The notes: a model not told the origin generated them from the sequence alone. 64,000 bases of DNA from an uncultured SAR86 cluster bacterium (GCA_902599315.1 CACKEY010000005.1:48837-112836), one strand, 5' to 3'. Shown: positions 52,450-62,643, counted from the stretch's first letter. Made by a program: numbers and translations.

Positions 52450-53361
52450 ATGAGTTTTAAGTTAGGAAATGTAGGCAATAAAGCATCATTAATATTTAAT
52501 AACGAATATTATCTACTTTCAGAGATTTCTAATGGAAAGTTATCAGATAATATGGATGACATTCTGCATTCAATTGATGTTGTTGAAGAGCTTTACTCAA
52601 ACATAGATGAATTTGAAGCAACTGGATCACTTAAAGACATAAAATTAGGTCCCCCTGTTACAAATTCAAAAAATTGTTTTGCTGTTGGTCTTAATTATAA
52701 AAACCACGCTGAAGAATCTGCAATGGAAATACCACCTTTTCCTATGATATTTACAAAGCATACAACCTGCATTTGTGGGCCACATGATGATATTGAAATG
52801 AGAAGCGACATAGTTGATTATGAGGCAGAATTGGTTGCTGTGATTGGAAAAGAAGGTAAAAATATTTCAACAGATGATGCTTGGAGCCATGTTATTGGTC
52901 TTACAGCTGGTCAAGATATTTCAGATAGATCTGTTCAATTTCACGCGTCACCACCCCAATTTAATTTAGGTAAATCATTTGATACCTTTGGACCAATAGG
53001 TCCTTTTCTTGTTTCACCTGACCTGTTTAAGGATAAGAGCTCATTAGAATTAGAGTGCTTAGTTAACGATGATTTGAGACAGAAGGACAATACAAATGAT
53101 CTCATTTTTGATATTCCATACATTATTTCTTACATATCAGAATTTATAACCCTAAAAACAGGCGATTTAATTTTTACTGGAACACCAGCTGGTGTTGGGG
53201 CAACTCAAGGAAAATTGCTCAAGGATGGAGATATCCTAACAACAACCATAGAAGAGATTGGTACAATGAAAAATAAATGTGTCAGAGTTTCCGATCATTC
53301 AAACTCTGCTTTCATACCTGAGTTTATTAAAGGTAAAATGCCAAGCAAAGAAAGCGATTAG
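52450..53361 (+). CDS. Fumarylacetoacetate hydrolase-family protein
   Basis: A 303-residue FAH-family enzyme. FAVGLNYKNHAEES starts the catalytic domain, and the metal ligands are Glu125 and Glu127 in DYEAELVAVIGKEG and an Asp in GQDISDRSVQF. KSFDTFGPIGPFLV and the late GDLIFTGTPAGVG are signatures. Members hydrolyse or hydrate ring-cleavage products (acylpyruvases, 2-hydroxyhepta-2,4-dienedioate isomerases, hydratases), which suits a position after an extradiol dioxygenase. An SD (AGGAG) precedes the start. It follows the TonB receptor and is eight bases before a GST gene. Confidence 0.9.
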   Translation: MSFKLGNVGNKASLIFNNEYYLLSEISNGKLSDNMDDILHSIDVVEELYSNIDEFEATGSLKDIKLGPPVTNSKNCFAVGLNYKNHAEESAMEIPPFPMIFTKHTTCICGPHDDIEMRSDIVDYEAELVAVIGKEGKNISTDDAWSHVIGLTAGQDISDRSVQFHASPPQFNLGKSFDTFGPIGPFLVSPDLFKDKSSLELECLVNDDLRQKDNTNDLIFDIPYIISYISEFITLKTGDLIFTGTPAGVGATQGKLLKDGDILTTTIEEIGTMKNKCVRVSDHSNSAFIPEFIKGKMPSKESD

Positions 53362-53369
53362 TACTCTCT

Positions 53370-54233
53370 GTGATTCAACCAGATCTTGTTTTATATCATG
53401 CAAAATGGTCTTTATGCAGCCAGATGGTTAGGGTTGCTCTTCATGAAAAAGGTTTTAAGTATCAACATAAAGTAATTAAATTATGTGACCACTATGATGA
53501 TGCAGATAATTTAAGTAAAGAGTTCCTTAGCGTTGTTAATCCTACTGGTGTTGTCCCAGTTCTTAACATTAATGGTGAATTCGTAAGAGATAGTGCCTAT
53601 ATTATAGAAAGATTAGATGAGTTTGAGGGACCTAATCAAATAAATTTATGGCCTAAGGAATCTGATAAAAGGCAAGAATTACGAAAATGGGTATATGACA
53701 CCACCATTGACGAAAACGTCAAACTTGGGAAGAGTTTTGGCACCACAATCCCATTGTTTTCAACCGGCTTAATTGAAGTATTAGTTAAGAAATTAAAGCT
53801 AAAATCAATCTTAAACATAATTCTCAGACATCCACGAAAGGAAAGAAAGATTGCCTTTGTAGTTATGTATTTTTTGTCAATTAAGAATAGAATCGGGCCT
53901 ATTGCATATGAAGCATTTGTAAATGGTTTAATAGAAATAGATAAAAATTTAGATACAAAAGATTATTTATTTAAAGATTTCACTCATGCAGATATAAATT
54001 TAATGTGCTGTTTTCATAGATTAGAGGAAATAGGCTTAGGTCCTGTTCTTGAAATGGATAATTTTAAAAATATCTCATCTTATTGGGAAAGGTTAAAAAA
54101 CAGAAAAAGTTATCAAGAAGGGATATTAGGTTTTACTGATCATAAAGAAATTTTAAAGGAGGCTTTTCCTAAAAATTTTAATCCTCACTTAAACAAACTA
54201 AAGAATTTAATTGAAGAAAAAAATATTAATTAA
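53370..54233 (+). CDS. Glutathione S-transferase family protein (paralogue B)
   Basis: A 287-residue GST starting with GTG at 53370. LVLYHAKWSLCSQMVRVALHEKGFKYQHKV and NPTGVVPVLNINGEFVRDSAYIIERLDEF form the thioredoxin fold, and FKDFTHADINLMCCFHRLEEIGLGPVLEMD the helical domain. It is a paralogue of the GST at 48829-49695. A Cys near the N-terminus (SLC) is at the usual catalytic position for Cys-type GSTs. It is probably co-transcribed with the TonB receptor and FAH gene and may isomerise or dehalogenate an intermediate with glutathione. Confidence 0.87.
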   Translation: MIQPDLVLYHAKWSLCSQMVRVALHEKGFKYQHKVIKLCDHYDDADNLSKEFLSVVNPTGVVPVLNINGEFVRDSAYIIERLDEFEGPNQINLWPKESDKRQELRKWVYDTTIDENVKLGKSFGTTIPLFSTGLIEVLVKKLKLKSILNIILRHPRKERKIAFVVMYFLSIKNRIGPIAYEAFVNGLIEIDKNLDTKDYLFKDFTHADINLMCCFHRLEEIGLGPVLEMDNFKNISSYWERLKNRKSYQEGILGFTDHKEILKEAFPKNFNPHLNKLKNLIEEKNIN

Positions 54234-54312
54234 ATAGTAAGATAATTAGTTGATTTCTGCTAAACATAATTCATCATTAATCTTCTATAAGTAAAAATCA
54301 TTAATATTAGTG

Positions 54313-54318
54313 TAAAAT
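54313..54318 (+). promoter_or_regulatory. Candidate -10 element of infA
   Basis: TAAAAT preceded by TG (TG at 54311-54312) lies only five bases before the infA ATG. If it is the real -10 element, transcription would begin at or next to the start codon, giving a leaderless mRNA. No Shine-Dalgarno with usable spacing is present. Confidence 0.3.
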
Positions 54319-54323
54319 AGGTT

Positions 54324-54542
54324 ATGGCAAAAGAAGACAATCTAGAATTTGAAGGCGAGGTAATTGAAACTCTTCCTAATACAATTTTTAAAGTCAAATT
54401 AGAAAATGATCACATTATTGAAGCGCATATATCTGGAAAAATGCGAAAGCATTACATCAGAATATTAACAGGCGACAAAGTTAAGGTTGAAATGACACCT
54501 TATGACTTAACTAAAGGAAGAATTACTTTTCGAGGCCGCTAA
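54324..54542 (+). CDS. infA: Translation initiation factor IF-1
   Basis: A 72-residue S1/OB-fold protein that binds the ribosomal A site during initiation. [28 protein letters not shown] and the [36 protein letters not shown] core are highly conserved and full length. The 3' end overlaps the clpA stop by four bases. The convergent infA/clpA arrangement recalls E. coli, where a tRNA gene lies between them; none is present here. Confidence 0.97.
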   Translation: MAKEDNLEFEGEVIETLPNTIFKVKLENDHIIEAHISGKMRKHYIRILTGDKVKVEMTPYDLTKGRITFRGR

Positions 54543-56788
54543 ACCTTAGTATTAACTGTTTTCTTTTTGGCGCTAAATTTAATCTTATTTGAAACTAAAT
54601 CTACTTTAATTTGCCCGCCTTTGCTGAGATCTCCGAATAATACTTTATCCACTAAAGGTTTTTTGATCTGATTGGTGATAAATCTTTCCATAGGTCTTGC
54701 ACCCATTTCTTTGTTATAGCCATTCTCTGCAATCCAATTTAAAACTTTTTTAGAGTATATGAGTTCAACGTTCCGTGCATCTAACTGAGCTTGCAGTTTT
54801 GTAAGGAATTTATCAACAATCGATAAAATTACTTTCATTGGTAGATAATTGAATTGGATAATCTCATCTAGTCTATTTCTAAACTCAGGTGAAAATAGTT
54901 TTTTTAGAGATAACAAAGCATCTGATTCATTTGACTGATCACTAAACCCGATACTTTTCTTTTCAAGAAGATCTGCGCCAGCATTAGTTGTCATTACAAC
55001 AATTACATTTCTGAAGTCAGCTTTTCGTCCGTTGTTATCTGTAAGAACTCCTGAATCCATAATTTGAAGCAATAAATTGAATATATCAGGATGCGCTTTT
55101 TCGATTTCATCGAGCAATAAAACACAATGGGGATTTTGGACCACCGCTTCTGTTAAAAGACCGCCTTGATCAAAGCCTACATAACCAGGAGGCGCTCCAA
55201 TAAGCCTTGAAACAGTATGTCTTTCCATGTATTCAGACATATCAAATCTTACCAGTTCAATACCCATCATATTTGCTAATTGTGTTGTAATTTCAGTTTT
55301 CCCGACACCGGTTGGACCAGCAAATAGAAATGAGCCTATTGTTTTATTGTCGTCTCTGAGACCTGCTCTAGATAATTTAATTGCATTAACTAAACTCTTA
55401 ATTGCAGTATCCTGACCAAATATAACTGTTTTAAGATCTGATTCTAGTTTCTTTAAGTTCATGGATTCTTGTCTAGAAATAGTTTGTTCTGGTATCTTTG
55501 ATATTTTAGAAATAGTCTTTTCAATATCAACTTCTTTGACTGTTATTTTTTTTGAATCTTGTCTAGAGATATTTAGTAAAGCGCCGGTTTCATCAATTAA
55601 GTCAATCGCTTTATCAGGTAAAAATCTATCATTAAGAAATCTTTTAGATAGCGTAACTGCTGAATTTATAGATTCATTTGAATACTTGACATTATGATGG
55701 CTTTCATAATTATTTTTTAAACCATCAAGTATTTGTATGCATTCATCAACTGATGGCTCAAGTACATCAATTTTTTGAAATCTTCTTGATAATGCTTGAT
55801 TCTGATTGAATACACCCCTGTACTCTTGAAATGTTGTCGATCCAATACACCTTAATTTACCTTTACCTAATGCTGGTTTTAATAAATTAGATACATCAAG
55901 ACTGCCGCCTGAAGCAGATCCAGCACCTATAATTGTGTGTATTTCATCAATGAATAATATAGGATTTTCTTGATCATCTAAAAACTTAAGCACTGACTTA
56001 AGCCTCTTTTCAAAGTCACCTCTATATTTTGTACCAGCAATCAATGCGCCTATATCCAATGAATATAATTTTGACTCATGCAGAAATTCAGGTACTTCTT
56101 TAGAATTAATTAAATGTGCTAGCCCTTCAGCGATTGCTGTTTTCCCAACACCTGACTCTCCAACCAACAAGGGGTTATTTTTAGTTCTACGTGCAAGTAT
56201 TTGTATAATCCTGTCAAGTTCATCAACTCGGCCAATCAATTTATCAACCTTATTCATTTCAGCTAGTTGATTCAAATCAATTAAAAATTCAAGTTCAGTA
56301 TTAGTATTTACAACCTCATTTGACTCTTCATTAGATAAAGATTCTGTATCTTCTTTTGGACTATCAGGTTTACCATGAGATATAAATGAAACAATATCAA
56401 GCCTCCCAATACCTTGCTTAGACAAAAGAAATACTGAGTGACACTCTTTTTCAGAAAAAATAGCTACCAACAAGTTAATTGGCTTAACCACACCTTTACC
56501 TGATGATTGAACGTGAAAAACTGCCCGCTGAAGGACTCTTTGAAAACCTAGAGTTGGCTGCACTGGTTTTTTTGAATCAACTTTTGCAGGAGTATTGTCA
56601 CGAACATGTTCTTCTAGATTTTCGCGTAATGTTGCAATATTTACATCATTTGTTTCCAGGGCTTGGCGCACTTCATAATCTGTTATCAGCATTAATAACA
56701 AATGCTCAATGGTCAGATATTCAAGATTTTTATCTTGGGCCTGATCAAATAAATTTGCTATAGATTGTTCTAATTCTTTACTAAACAT
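54539..56788 (-). CDS. clpA: ATP-dependent Clp protease ATP-binding subunit ClpA
   Basis: AAA+ unfoldase of 749 residues that feeds proteins to ClpP. The N-domain (1-~145) binds ClpS. The first AAA module has [15 protein letters not shown] and [14 protein letters not shown], and the second [15 protein letters not shown] and [15 protein letters not shown]. The IGF tripeptide in KKSIGFSDQ is the ClpP-docking loop. No middle domain is present, which separates it from ClpB. Its ATG shares one base with the clpS stop (TAATG). ClpP is not in this window. Confidence 0.97.
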   Translation of the reverse strand: MFSKELEQSIANLFDQAQDKNLEYLTIEHLLLMLITDYEVRQALETNDVNIATLRENLEEHVRDNTPAKVDSKKPVQPTLGFQRVLQRAVFHVQSSGKGVVKPINLLVAIFSEKECHSVFLLSKQGIGRLDIVSFISHGKPDSPKEDTESLSNEESNEVVNTNTELEFLIDLNQLAEMNKVDKLIGRVDELDRIIQILARRTKNNPLLVGESGVGKTAIAEGLAHLINSKEVPEFLHESKLYSLDIGALIAGTKYRGDFEKRLKSVLKFLDDQENPILFIDEIHTIIGAGSASGGSLDVSNLLKPALGKGKLRCIGSTTFQEYRGVFNQNQALSRRFQKIDVLEPSVDECIQILDGLKNNYESHHNVKYSNESINSAVTLSKRFLNDRFLPDKAIDLIDETGALLNISRQDSKKITVKEVDIEKTISKISKIPEQTISRQESMNLKKLESDLKTVIFGQDTAIKSLVNAIKLSRAGLRDDNKTIGSFLFAGPTGVGKTEITTQLANMMGIELVRFDMSEYMERHTVSRLIGAPPGYVGFDQGGLLTEAVVQNPHCVLLLDEIEKAHPDIFNLLLQIMDSGVLTDNNGRKADFRNVIVVMTTNAGADLLEKKSIGFSDQSNESDALLSLKKLFSPEFRNRLDEIIQFNYLPMKVILSIVDKFLTKLQAQLDARNVELIYSKKVLNWIAENGYNKEMGARPMERFITNQIKKPLVDKVLFGDLSKGGQIKVDLVSNKIKFSAKKKTVNTKV

Positions 56789-57126
56789 TAATCTGTTAAA
56801 GGTTCAATTTCACTTATGAGTGGATGCTCATGAGCTTTTGCCATTTCGTTAATTTCATGAGATTTCATTTCAGCAATCTCCTTTGGAAATATACCACATA
56901 CTCCCTTTCCTTTGGTATGAACAGACAACATTATCTGTGTTGATCTCTCATGTTCATATCCAAATATTGACTGGATGATATACACAACAAACTCCATAGG
57001 AGTAAAATCATCATTGAGAAGAACAACCTGATACATTGGCGGCTCTTTTAAATCTGGCTTATCCTCCATGACAATAGTGCCAGTATCCCCATTGGTAATT
57101 GAACCATTTGAATTTTCTGAAGACAT
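56788..57126 (-). CDS. clpS: ClpS adaptor protein (N-recognin)
   Basis: A 112-residue adaptor that delivers N-degron substrates to ClpA. An acidic flexible N-terminus precedes the folded core YQVVLLNDDFTPMEFVVYIIQSIFGYEHERSTQIMLSVHTKGKGVCGIFPKEIAE, where the NDD motif and the hydrophobic pocket residues are kept. The ATG at 57126 was chosen because GAGG lies six bases upstream; a GTG four codons earlier is the alternative. It follows icd on the same strand within ten bases and is coupled to clpA. Confidence 0.95.
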   Translation of the reverse strand: MSSENSNGSITNGDTGTIVMEDKPDLKEPPMYQVVLLNDDFTPMEFVVYIIQSIFGYEHERSTQIMLSVHTKGKGVCGIFPKEIAEMKSHEINEMAKAHEHPLISEIEPLTD

Positions 57127-57134
57127 AGAAATCC

Positions 57135-58388
57135 TCACATTCTTTTAATCATTTCCTTAGCAAAGCCAGAGCAAGATACTAATTGAGCATCATCCATTAA
57201 TCTTTCAAAGTCATAAGTTACCATTTTATCGGTTATTGCTGCTTCCATTGAGGATATTATTAAATCTGCAGCTTCAACCCAACCCAAATGTCTTAACATC
57301 ATTTCAGCTGAAAGAATAAGTGATCCTGGATTTACTTTATCTTGGCCAGCATATTTAGGCGCTGTCCCGTGAGTGGCTTCAAATAAAGCAGATTCATCTC
57401 CAATATTTGCACCTGGCGCAATACCTATGCCACCAACGCATGCAGCTAGGGCATCTGAAACATAATCACCATTTAAATTCATAGTTGCAATTACGTCGTA
57501 TTCTTTTGGTCTAGTAAGTATTTGTTGAAGAAAAGCATCACATATAACATCTTTGATAATAATATTTTTTCCATTAGTTGGATTTTTAATCGTAACCCAA
57601 GGGCCGCCATCTAAGAGTTGTCCATTATAAGAATTAATGCTTAATTCATATCCCCAATCTCTAAATGCACCTTCTGTAAATTTCATAATATTTCCTTTGT
57701 GCACAAGGGTTACTGAGGATCTATCATTTTTTATTGCATAATCAAGTGCTTGTTTAACGAGCCTTTCTGTGCCTTGTTTAGAAATGGGTTTTACGCCCAA
57801 TCCAACATCTGAAGGAAAACGAATTTGAGTTACACCAAATTGTTCTTGTAGAACTTTTACCATTGCATCTGATTCTGATGAACCAGCTTCAAACTCAACT
57901 CCTGCATATATGTCCTCAGAATTCTCTCTAAATATAACCATATCAACATAAGAAGGATTTTTTACTGGACTTGGCACACCTGCAAAATATCTTATTGGCC
58001 TTAGACAAACATACAAATCAAGGATTTGCCTTAAAGATACATTTAGCGATCTAATGCCGCCACCAACTGGAGTTGTTAATGGACCTTTAATACTAACTAT
58101 ATATTCTTTTAATGCATCTATAGTTTCATCAGGTAGCCATGTGTCAGGATCATAAACTTTTGTAGATTTCTCACCACAGTAAACTTCCATCCATGATATT
58201 TTTTTACTTCCTTTATAAGCTTTTTCGACAGCGCTATCGACAACGTCTAGCATAGCTGGGGTAATATCAATTCCAATTCCATCACCCTCTATATATGGGA
58301 TTATTGGATTGTCTGGGACTTGAATAACTCCATCGGATAATTTAATTTTTGAGCCTTCTTTAGGGATCTTGATATGTTTATAACCCAT
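57135..58388 (-). CDS. icd: NADP-dependent isocitrate dehydrogenase
   Basis: TCA-cycle enzyme of 417 residues, the same length class as E. coli Icd. [21 protein letters not shown] starts the fold. Ser114 in [13 protein letters not shown] is the substrate-contacting Ser that AceK phosphorylates in enteric bacteria, so control of flux toward the glyoxylate shunt (isocitrate lyase is 3 kb away) is possible if aceK exists. [14 protein letters not shown] and the late [25 protein letters not shown] are typical. It lies upstream of clpS-clpA and is divergent from mnmA. Confidence 0.97.
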   Translation of the reverse strand: MGYKHIKIPKEGSKIKLSDGVIQVPDNPIIPYIEGDGIGIDITPAMLDVVDSAVEKAYKGSKKISWMEVYCGEKSTKVYDPDTWLPDETIDALKEYIVSIKGPLTTPVGGGIRSLNVSLRQILDLYVCLRPIRYFAGVPSPVKNPSYVDMVIFRENSEDIYAGVEFEAGSSESDAMVKVLQEQFGVTQIRFPSDVGLGVKPISKQGTERLVKQALDYAIKNDRSSVTLVHKGNIMKFTEGAFRDWGYELSINSYNGQLLDGGPWVTIKNPTNGKNIIIKDVICDAFLQQILTRPKEYDVIATMNLNGDYVSDALAACVGGIGIAPGANIGDESALFEATHGTAPKYAGQDKVNPGSLILSAEMMLRHLGWVEAADLIISSMEAAITDKMVTYDFERLMDDAQLVSCSGFAKEMIKRM

Positions 58389-58441
58389 ACATCCTCTTTA
58401 TAGATAAATATGTTGTAAAATTGCATGAATTATACTCTAAA

Positions 58442-58464
58442 AAAACCTTTAAAATTAAGGTTTT
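58442..58464. repeat. Hairpin in the mnmA leader
   Basis: AAAACCTT and AAGGTTTT form perfect 8-bp arms around a 7-nt loop, ending ten bases before the mnmA ATG. It lies in the divergent icd/mnmA spacer. It could be an operator or an RNA hairpin that affects mnmA translation; no clear role is known. Confidence 0.4.
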
Positions 58465-58474
58465 CAGATAATTT

Positions 58475-59566
58475 ATGACAAAAATTAATAAAACAGTTGT
58501 TGTTGGAATGTCGGGTGGTGTAGATTCATCTGTCGCTGCTTATTTACTTCAACAACAAGGATACAAAGTTCAAGGTTTATTTATGCAAAACTGGCAGAAT
58601 GAACCAGGAGAAGTCTGTTCATCAGAAGTTGATTTCAATGATGCGTCAAAAATTTGTGATCAACTTAATATTCCTCTGCATAAGGCTAATTTTAGTAATG
58701 AATATTGGGATAGAGTATTTAAAGAATTTTTATCTGAGCACGAAAAAGGCAGAACACCTAATCCTGATATCTTATGTAATAGAGAAATTAAATTTAAGTC
58801 TTTTTTAGATTATGCACTTAAAATAGGAGCTGATCATATTGCTACAGGGCATTATGCAAAAATTGAAAAAAGGGATAATCAATTTATTTTAAAAAGATCA
58901 AAAGACCTAAATAAGGATCAAACATACTTTCTACATGAGGTTAATGGAAAAGATTTTGCAAAATGTATTTTTCCACTAGAAGAATTAAACAAACATGAAG
59001 TTAGAGAAATTGCTGAAAAGAATAACTTTATTAACTATGACAAAAAAGATTCTGTTGGCATTTGTTTTGTTGGCGAAAGAAATCTAAAAGACTTTCTTAA
59101 GCGATTTATTAAATTTCATACTGGTGATATTAAAGATTCAGATGGCAATAAAATTGGTAAACATCCAGGCGCCCTTCTATTCACTCAAGGACAAAGACAA
59201 GGTTTAAATGTAGGCGGTGTTAAAGATAAACCTGAGTTGCCTTGGTACGTTTATGACAAGAATATTAAGTTAAATGAAGTTTATGTGTGTCAGGGTGAAT
59301 TTAATGATTTATTAATGAGTAGCGGACTCATCATGGAAGAGATGAAATGGATTAATCCAATTGATCCTCCGAATAGACTGAGCTGCGAAGTTCAAGTTAG
59401 GCATAGAGGCAAACCTGTGAAATGTGAAGCTCATTTTTTAAATGATTGTGTGAAGATAATATTTTCAGAGAATATAAGGGCAATTGCTCCAGGTCAGTCA
59501 GCAGTGTTATATAAAAATAATGAATGTTTAGGTGGAGGGATCATAGCAAAAGCCCTTAAAGACTAG
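58475..59566 (+). CDS. mnmA: tRNA 2-thiouridylase MnmA
   Basis: Adds sulfur to U34 of tRNA-Lys, Glu and Gln; 363 residues. GMSGGVDSSVAAYLL is the PP-loop. Cys101 in NPDILCNREIKF and Cys197 in VGICFVGERNLKDF are the two catalytic cysteines. ATGHYAKI and KDQTYFLHEV are further signatures. It is followed after five bases by purB; hflD, usually between them in gammaproteobacteria, is missing. Confidence 0.97.
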   Translation: MTKINKTVVVGMSGGVDSSVAAYLLQQQGYKVQGLFMQNWQNEPGEVCSSEVDFNDASKICDQLNIPLHKANFSNEYWDRVFKEFLSEHEKGRTPNPDILCNREIKFKSFLDYALKIGADHIATGHYAKIEKRDNQFILKRSKDLNKDQTYFLHEVNGKDFAKCIFPLEELNKHEVREIAEKNNFINYDKKDSVGICFVGERNLKDFLKRFIKFHTGDIKDSDGNKIGKHPGALLFTQGQRQGLNVGGVKDKPELPWYVYDKNIKLNEVYVCQGEFNDLLMSSGLIMEEMKWINPIDPPNRLSCEVQVRHRGKPVKCEAHFLNDCVKIIFSENIRAIAPGQSAVLYKNNECLGGGIIAKALKD

Positions 59567-59571
59567 CTATA

Positions 59572-60933
59572 ATGCATCTCATGAAAATTGATGAATTAAT
59601 ATCACCTCTAGATAACCGTTATAGTTTAAAGATTAAAGATCTTGCAAATAATTTTTCTGAATCTAATTTAAATAAAATAAGATTTGAAATTGAGATTGAA
59701 TGGGTTATTTTTCTATGCACCCATGGTGGAAAAAGTTTTAAACCTCTCTCCGCTTCAGCTAAAAAAAACTTACTTAAAATTAAAAATAGCTTCAATCATA
59801 AATCATCAAAAAGAATTAAAACCATTGAATCCAGAACAAATCATGACGTCAAAGCCGTTGAATATTTTATTAGAGAAGAAATGAAAAGATTTCCTAATTT
59901 ATCAAAATATGAATATTTGATTCACTATGCATTGACTAGTGAGGATATAAACTCATTGTCATACGCAGTATTGATTGGGAAAGCAAAAGATATATATCTA
60001 AAAAAATTAGATATTTTTATAAAAAATTTAAAGTCAAAATCTAGATCTTGGGCTTCATTACCAATTCTTGCTAGAACTCATGGCCAAGCCGCATCGCCAT
60101 CCACTTTGGGAAAAGAGTTTAAAGTTTTCTACCAGCGTCTTTTAAGGCAAAAAGATATATTAAATAAAATGAAACCTTTGGCTAAATTTGGAGGTGCAAC
60201 TGGCAATTTTCATACACTAGATTTAACTGACTCCAAAATAAATTGGCTAAATAAAACCAAAAAATTCTTGTCTTCGTTTGGTGTTGAACAAAATCCTATT
60301 ACCACTCAGATAGAACCACATGATGGAATAGCAGAGCTTGCACATTGCATCCAAAGAATTAACAACATAACTATAGATCTTGATCAAGATTTATGGATAT
60401 ATATTTCTAACGATATTTTTAAATTAATACTTAAAGATCAAGAAGTTGGCTCTTCTACTATGCCACATAAAGTTAATCCAATTGATTTTGAAAACTCTGA
60501 AGGAAATTTAGGTATTTCTAATTCACTAATGGGATTTTTTGCAGAAAAACTACCCAAATCAAGATTACAAAGAGATCTGTCGGATTCAACAGTTTTAAGA
60601 AATATCGGAATGGGCTTTGGATACAGCTATCTTGGCTTGAGCTCTTGTTTAAGCGGGTTAAATAAAATACAACCCAACAAAGAGAAAGCTATTCATGAAT
60701 TATCTAACAACTGGCAAGTACTCTCAGAAGCAATACAAATTGTAATGAAGTTAGAGGGTTACGATAATGCATATGAAGAGATTAAAAAATTGACTCGTGG
60801 TCAAACCATAGACAAAGATTCATATCATGAGCTTATTGAAAACCTCAAGATTTCGAGTGCATCTAAAAATAAATTAAAAAAACTTACTCCAACAACTTAC
60901 CTAGGAATTGCATCAAAATTAGCTAAATCCTAA
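59572..60933 (+). CDS. purB: Adenylosuccinate lyase
   Basis: Catalyses two fumarate-releasing steps in purine synthesis; 453 residues, the E. coli-type long form. SPLDNRYSLKIKDL at the N-terminus, ESRTNHDVKAVEYF, the HYALTSEDINSL block, ARTHGQAASPSTLGKE, and the signature SSTMPHKVNPIDFENSEGN with the flexible catalytic Ser loop are all present. The frame begins MHLMKIDEL; the second ATG at 59581 could be the true start. Probably one transcript with mnmA. Confidence 0.96.
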   Translation: MHLMKIDELISPLDNRYSLKIKDLANNFSESNLNKIRFEIEIEWVIFLCTHGGKSFKPLSASAKKNLLKIKNSFNHKSSKRIKTIESRTNHDVKAVEYFIREEMKRFPNLSKYEYLIHYALTSEDINSLSYAVLIGKAKDIYLKKLDIFIKNLKSKSRSWASLPILARTHGQAASPSTLGKEFKVFYQRLLRQKDILNKMKPLAKFGGATGNFHTLDLTDSKINWLNKTKKFLSSFGVEQNPITTQIEPHDGIAELAHCIQRINNITIDLDQDLWIYISNDIFKLILKDQEVGSSTMPHKVNPIDFENSEGNLGISNSLMGFFAEKLPKSRLQRDLSDSTVLRNIGMGFGYSYLGLSSCLSGLNKIQPNKEKAIHELSNNWQVLSEAIQIVMKLEGYDNAYEEIKKLTRGQTIDKDSYHELIENLKISSASKNKLKKLTPTTYLGIASKLAKS

Positions 60934-61000
60934 TTATAGGTAGTAAAACTACTAAAAATATCTTCTCAAAATACTATAAATATAATATTTATAAATATTA

Positions 61001-61029
61001 TTGACAATTTATATCATTTAAATTCAAAT
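61001..61029 (+). promoter_or_regulatory. Candidate aceA promoter
   Basis: A consensus -35 TTGACA (61001-61006) is followed after 17 bp by TCAAAT (61024-61029) as a weak -10. An AGGGG Shine-Dalgarno at 61047-61051 precedes the ATG at 61057. The full -35 match is unusual in this AT-rich window. Confidence 0.5.
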
Positions 61030-61056
61030 GCACTACAGAGATATATAGGGGTAATT

Positions 61057-62643
61057 ATGACTAAATCAAAGTTCACTGATGAAATTGAGCAGCTAAATCA
61101 TATTTCTGAGTTTTCAGAACCAAAATGGGATTCAATAAAGCCTGAATATGCAGCAAGGATGAGGCTCCAAAATCAGTTTAAGTCTGGTATCGATATAGCT
61201 AAATACACTGCATCATTGATGAGGAAAGATATGGAAGCCTATGATGCTGATTCGAGTGCATATACACAATCACTTGGATGCTGGCATGGTTTTATTGCTC
61301 AACAAAAAATGATTTCAATTAAAAAACATTTTGGAACTACTGATAAAAGATATCTTTATCTTTCTGGATGGATGATTGCAGCGTTAAGATCAGAATTTGG
61401 CCCCCTTCCAGATCAGTCAATGCATGAAAAAACATCCGTCGCCGCATTGATAAAAGAACTTTATACTTTTTTAAGACAGGCAGATGCTAGAGAATTAGGC
61501 GATTTATTTAGAGAACTCGATGCTGCAAGTGAATCTAATAAGCCAGCAATACAAGAAAAAATCGATAAGTTTGAAACTCATATTGTACCTATTATTGCGG
61601 ATATAGATGCAGGCTTTGGTAACGAAGAAGCAACATACCTTATGGCTAAACAAATGATAGAAGCTGGTGCCTGTTGTATTCAAATAGAGAATCAAGTGTC
61701 CGATGAAAAACAATGTGGTCACCAGGATGGAAAAGTAACAGTGCCACATGCTGATTTCCTTGCGAAAATAAATGCAGTTAGATATGCATTCTTAGAACTT
61801 GGTGTTGACAATGGTGTTATTGTTGCTCGAACCGATTCATTGGGCGCAGGTTTAACTCAAAGAATTGCTATTACGCATGAAGTTGGAGATCTTGGAGATC
61901 AATATAATTCATTTCTTGATGTTGAAGAATTAGATCCTGATAAATTAAATCACGGAGATGTCCTCATCAATAAAAACGGAAAAGTTGTGAGGCCTAAGCG
62001 TTTACCGAGTAATTTATATAGATTTAAAGAAGGCACTGGTGAAGCACGATGTATTCTCGATTCAATTACAAGCTTACAAAATGGTGCAGACTTAATATGG
62101 ATTGAAACTGAAAAACCTCATATTGGTCAGATAAGTGCAATGATGGATGAGATCAAGAAAGTAGTTCCTAATGCCAAACTTGTATATAACAACAGTCCTT
62201 CATTCAATTGGACGCTAAATTTTAGACAACAAGTATTTGATTCAATGTCAAAAAACGGATGTGATATGTCTAATTATAATAGAGATGATCTTATGAATGA
62301 ATCTTACGATGATACTGAACTTGGGTTAGAGGCAGATAAGAAAATTCAAACATTTCAAGCTGATGCTGCTAGAGAAGCTGGAATATTTCACCATCTTATA
62401 ACCTTACCTACATATCATACTGCAGCTTTATCAACAGATAATCTTGCCAAAGACTATTTTGGCGATAAAGGCATGCTTGGTTATGTTGAAGCAGTTCAAA
62501 GAAAAGAAATTCGTCAAGGAATAGCATGTGTTAAACATCAAAATATGGCTGGATCTGATATGGGTGATGATCATAAAGAGTATTTTGCAGGTGAAGCTGC
62601 TCTTAAAGCCTCAGGCGAAGATAACACAATGAATCAATTCTAA
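61057..62643 (+). CDS. aceA: Isocitrate lyase (subfamily 3)
   Basis: Splits isocitrate to glyoxylate and succinate in the glyoxylate shunt; 528 residues, the longer subfamily found in Pseudomonas. TQSLGCWHGFIAQQKMISIKKHFG is the N-terminal block. ADIDAGFGNEEATYLMAKQMIEAGACCIQIENQ and the catalytic DEKQCGHQDGK with Cys220 follow. The SPSFNWTLNF and LPTYHTAALSTD segments complete the active site. No malate synthase is in the window. Its stop at 62643 is immediately adjacent to the stop of nqrM on the other strand. It has its own promoter candidate upstream. Confidence 0.95.
   Translation: MTKSKFTDEIEQLNHISEFSEPKWDSIKPEYAARMRLQNQFKSGIDIAKYTASLMRKDMEAYDADSSAYTQSLGCWHGFIAQQKMISIKKHFGTTDKRYLYLSGWMIAALRSEFGPLPDQSMHEKTSVAALIKELYTFLRQADARELGDLFRELDAASESNKPAIQEKIDKFETHIVPIIADIDAGFGNEEATYLMAKQMIEAGACCIQIENQVSDEKQCGHQDGKVTVPHADFLAKINAVRYAFLELGVDNGVIVARTDSLGAGLTQRIAITHEVGDLGDQYNSFLDVEELDPDKLNHGDVLINKNGKVVRPKRLPSNLYRFKEGTGEARCILDSITSLQNGADLIWIETEKPHIGQISAMMDEIKKVVPNAKLVYNNSPSFNWTLNFRQQVFDSMSKNGCDMSNYNRDDLMNESYDDTELGLEADKKIQTFQADAAREAGIFHHLITLPTYHTAALSTDNLAKDYFGDKGMLGYVEAVQRKEIRQGIACVKHQNMAGSDMGDDHKEYFAGEAALKASGEDNTMNQF

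Noticed and set aside
30348..54233. Accessory region as a recent mobile island
   Set aside because: No integrase, transposase, tRNA attachment site or direct repeats at the edges, and base composition looks like the flanks.
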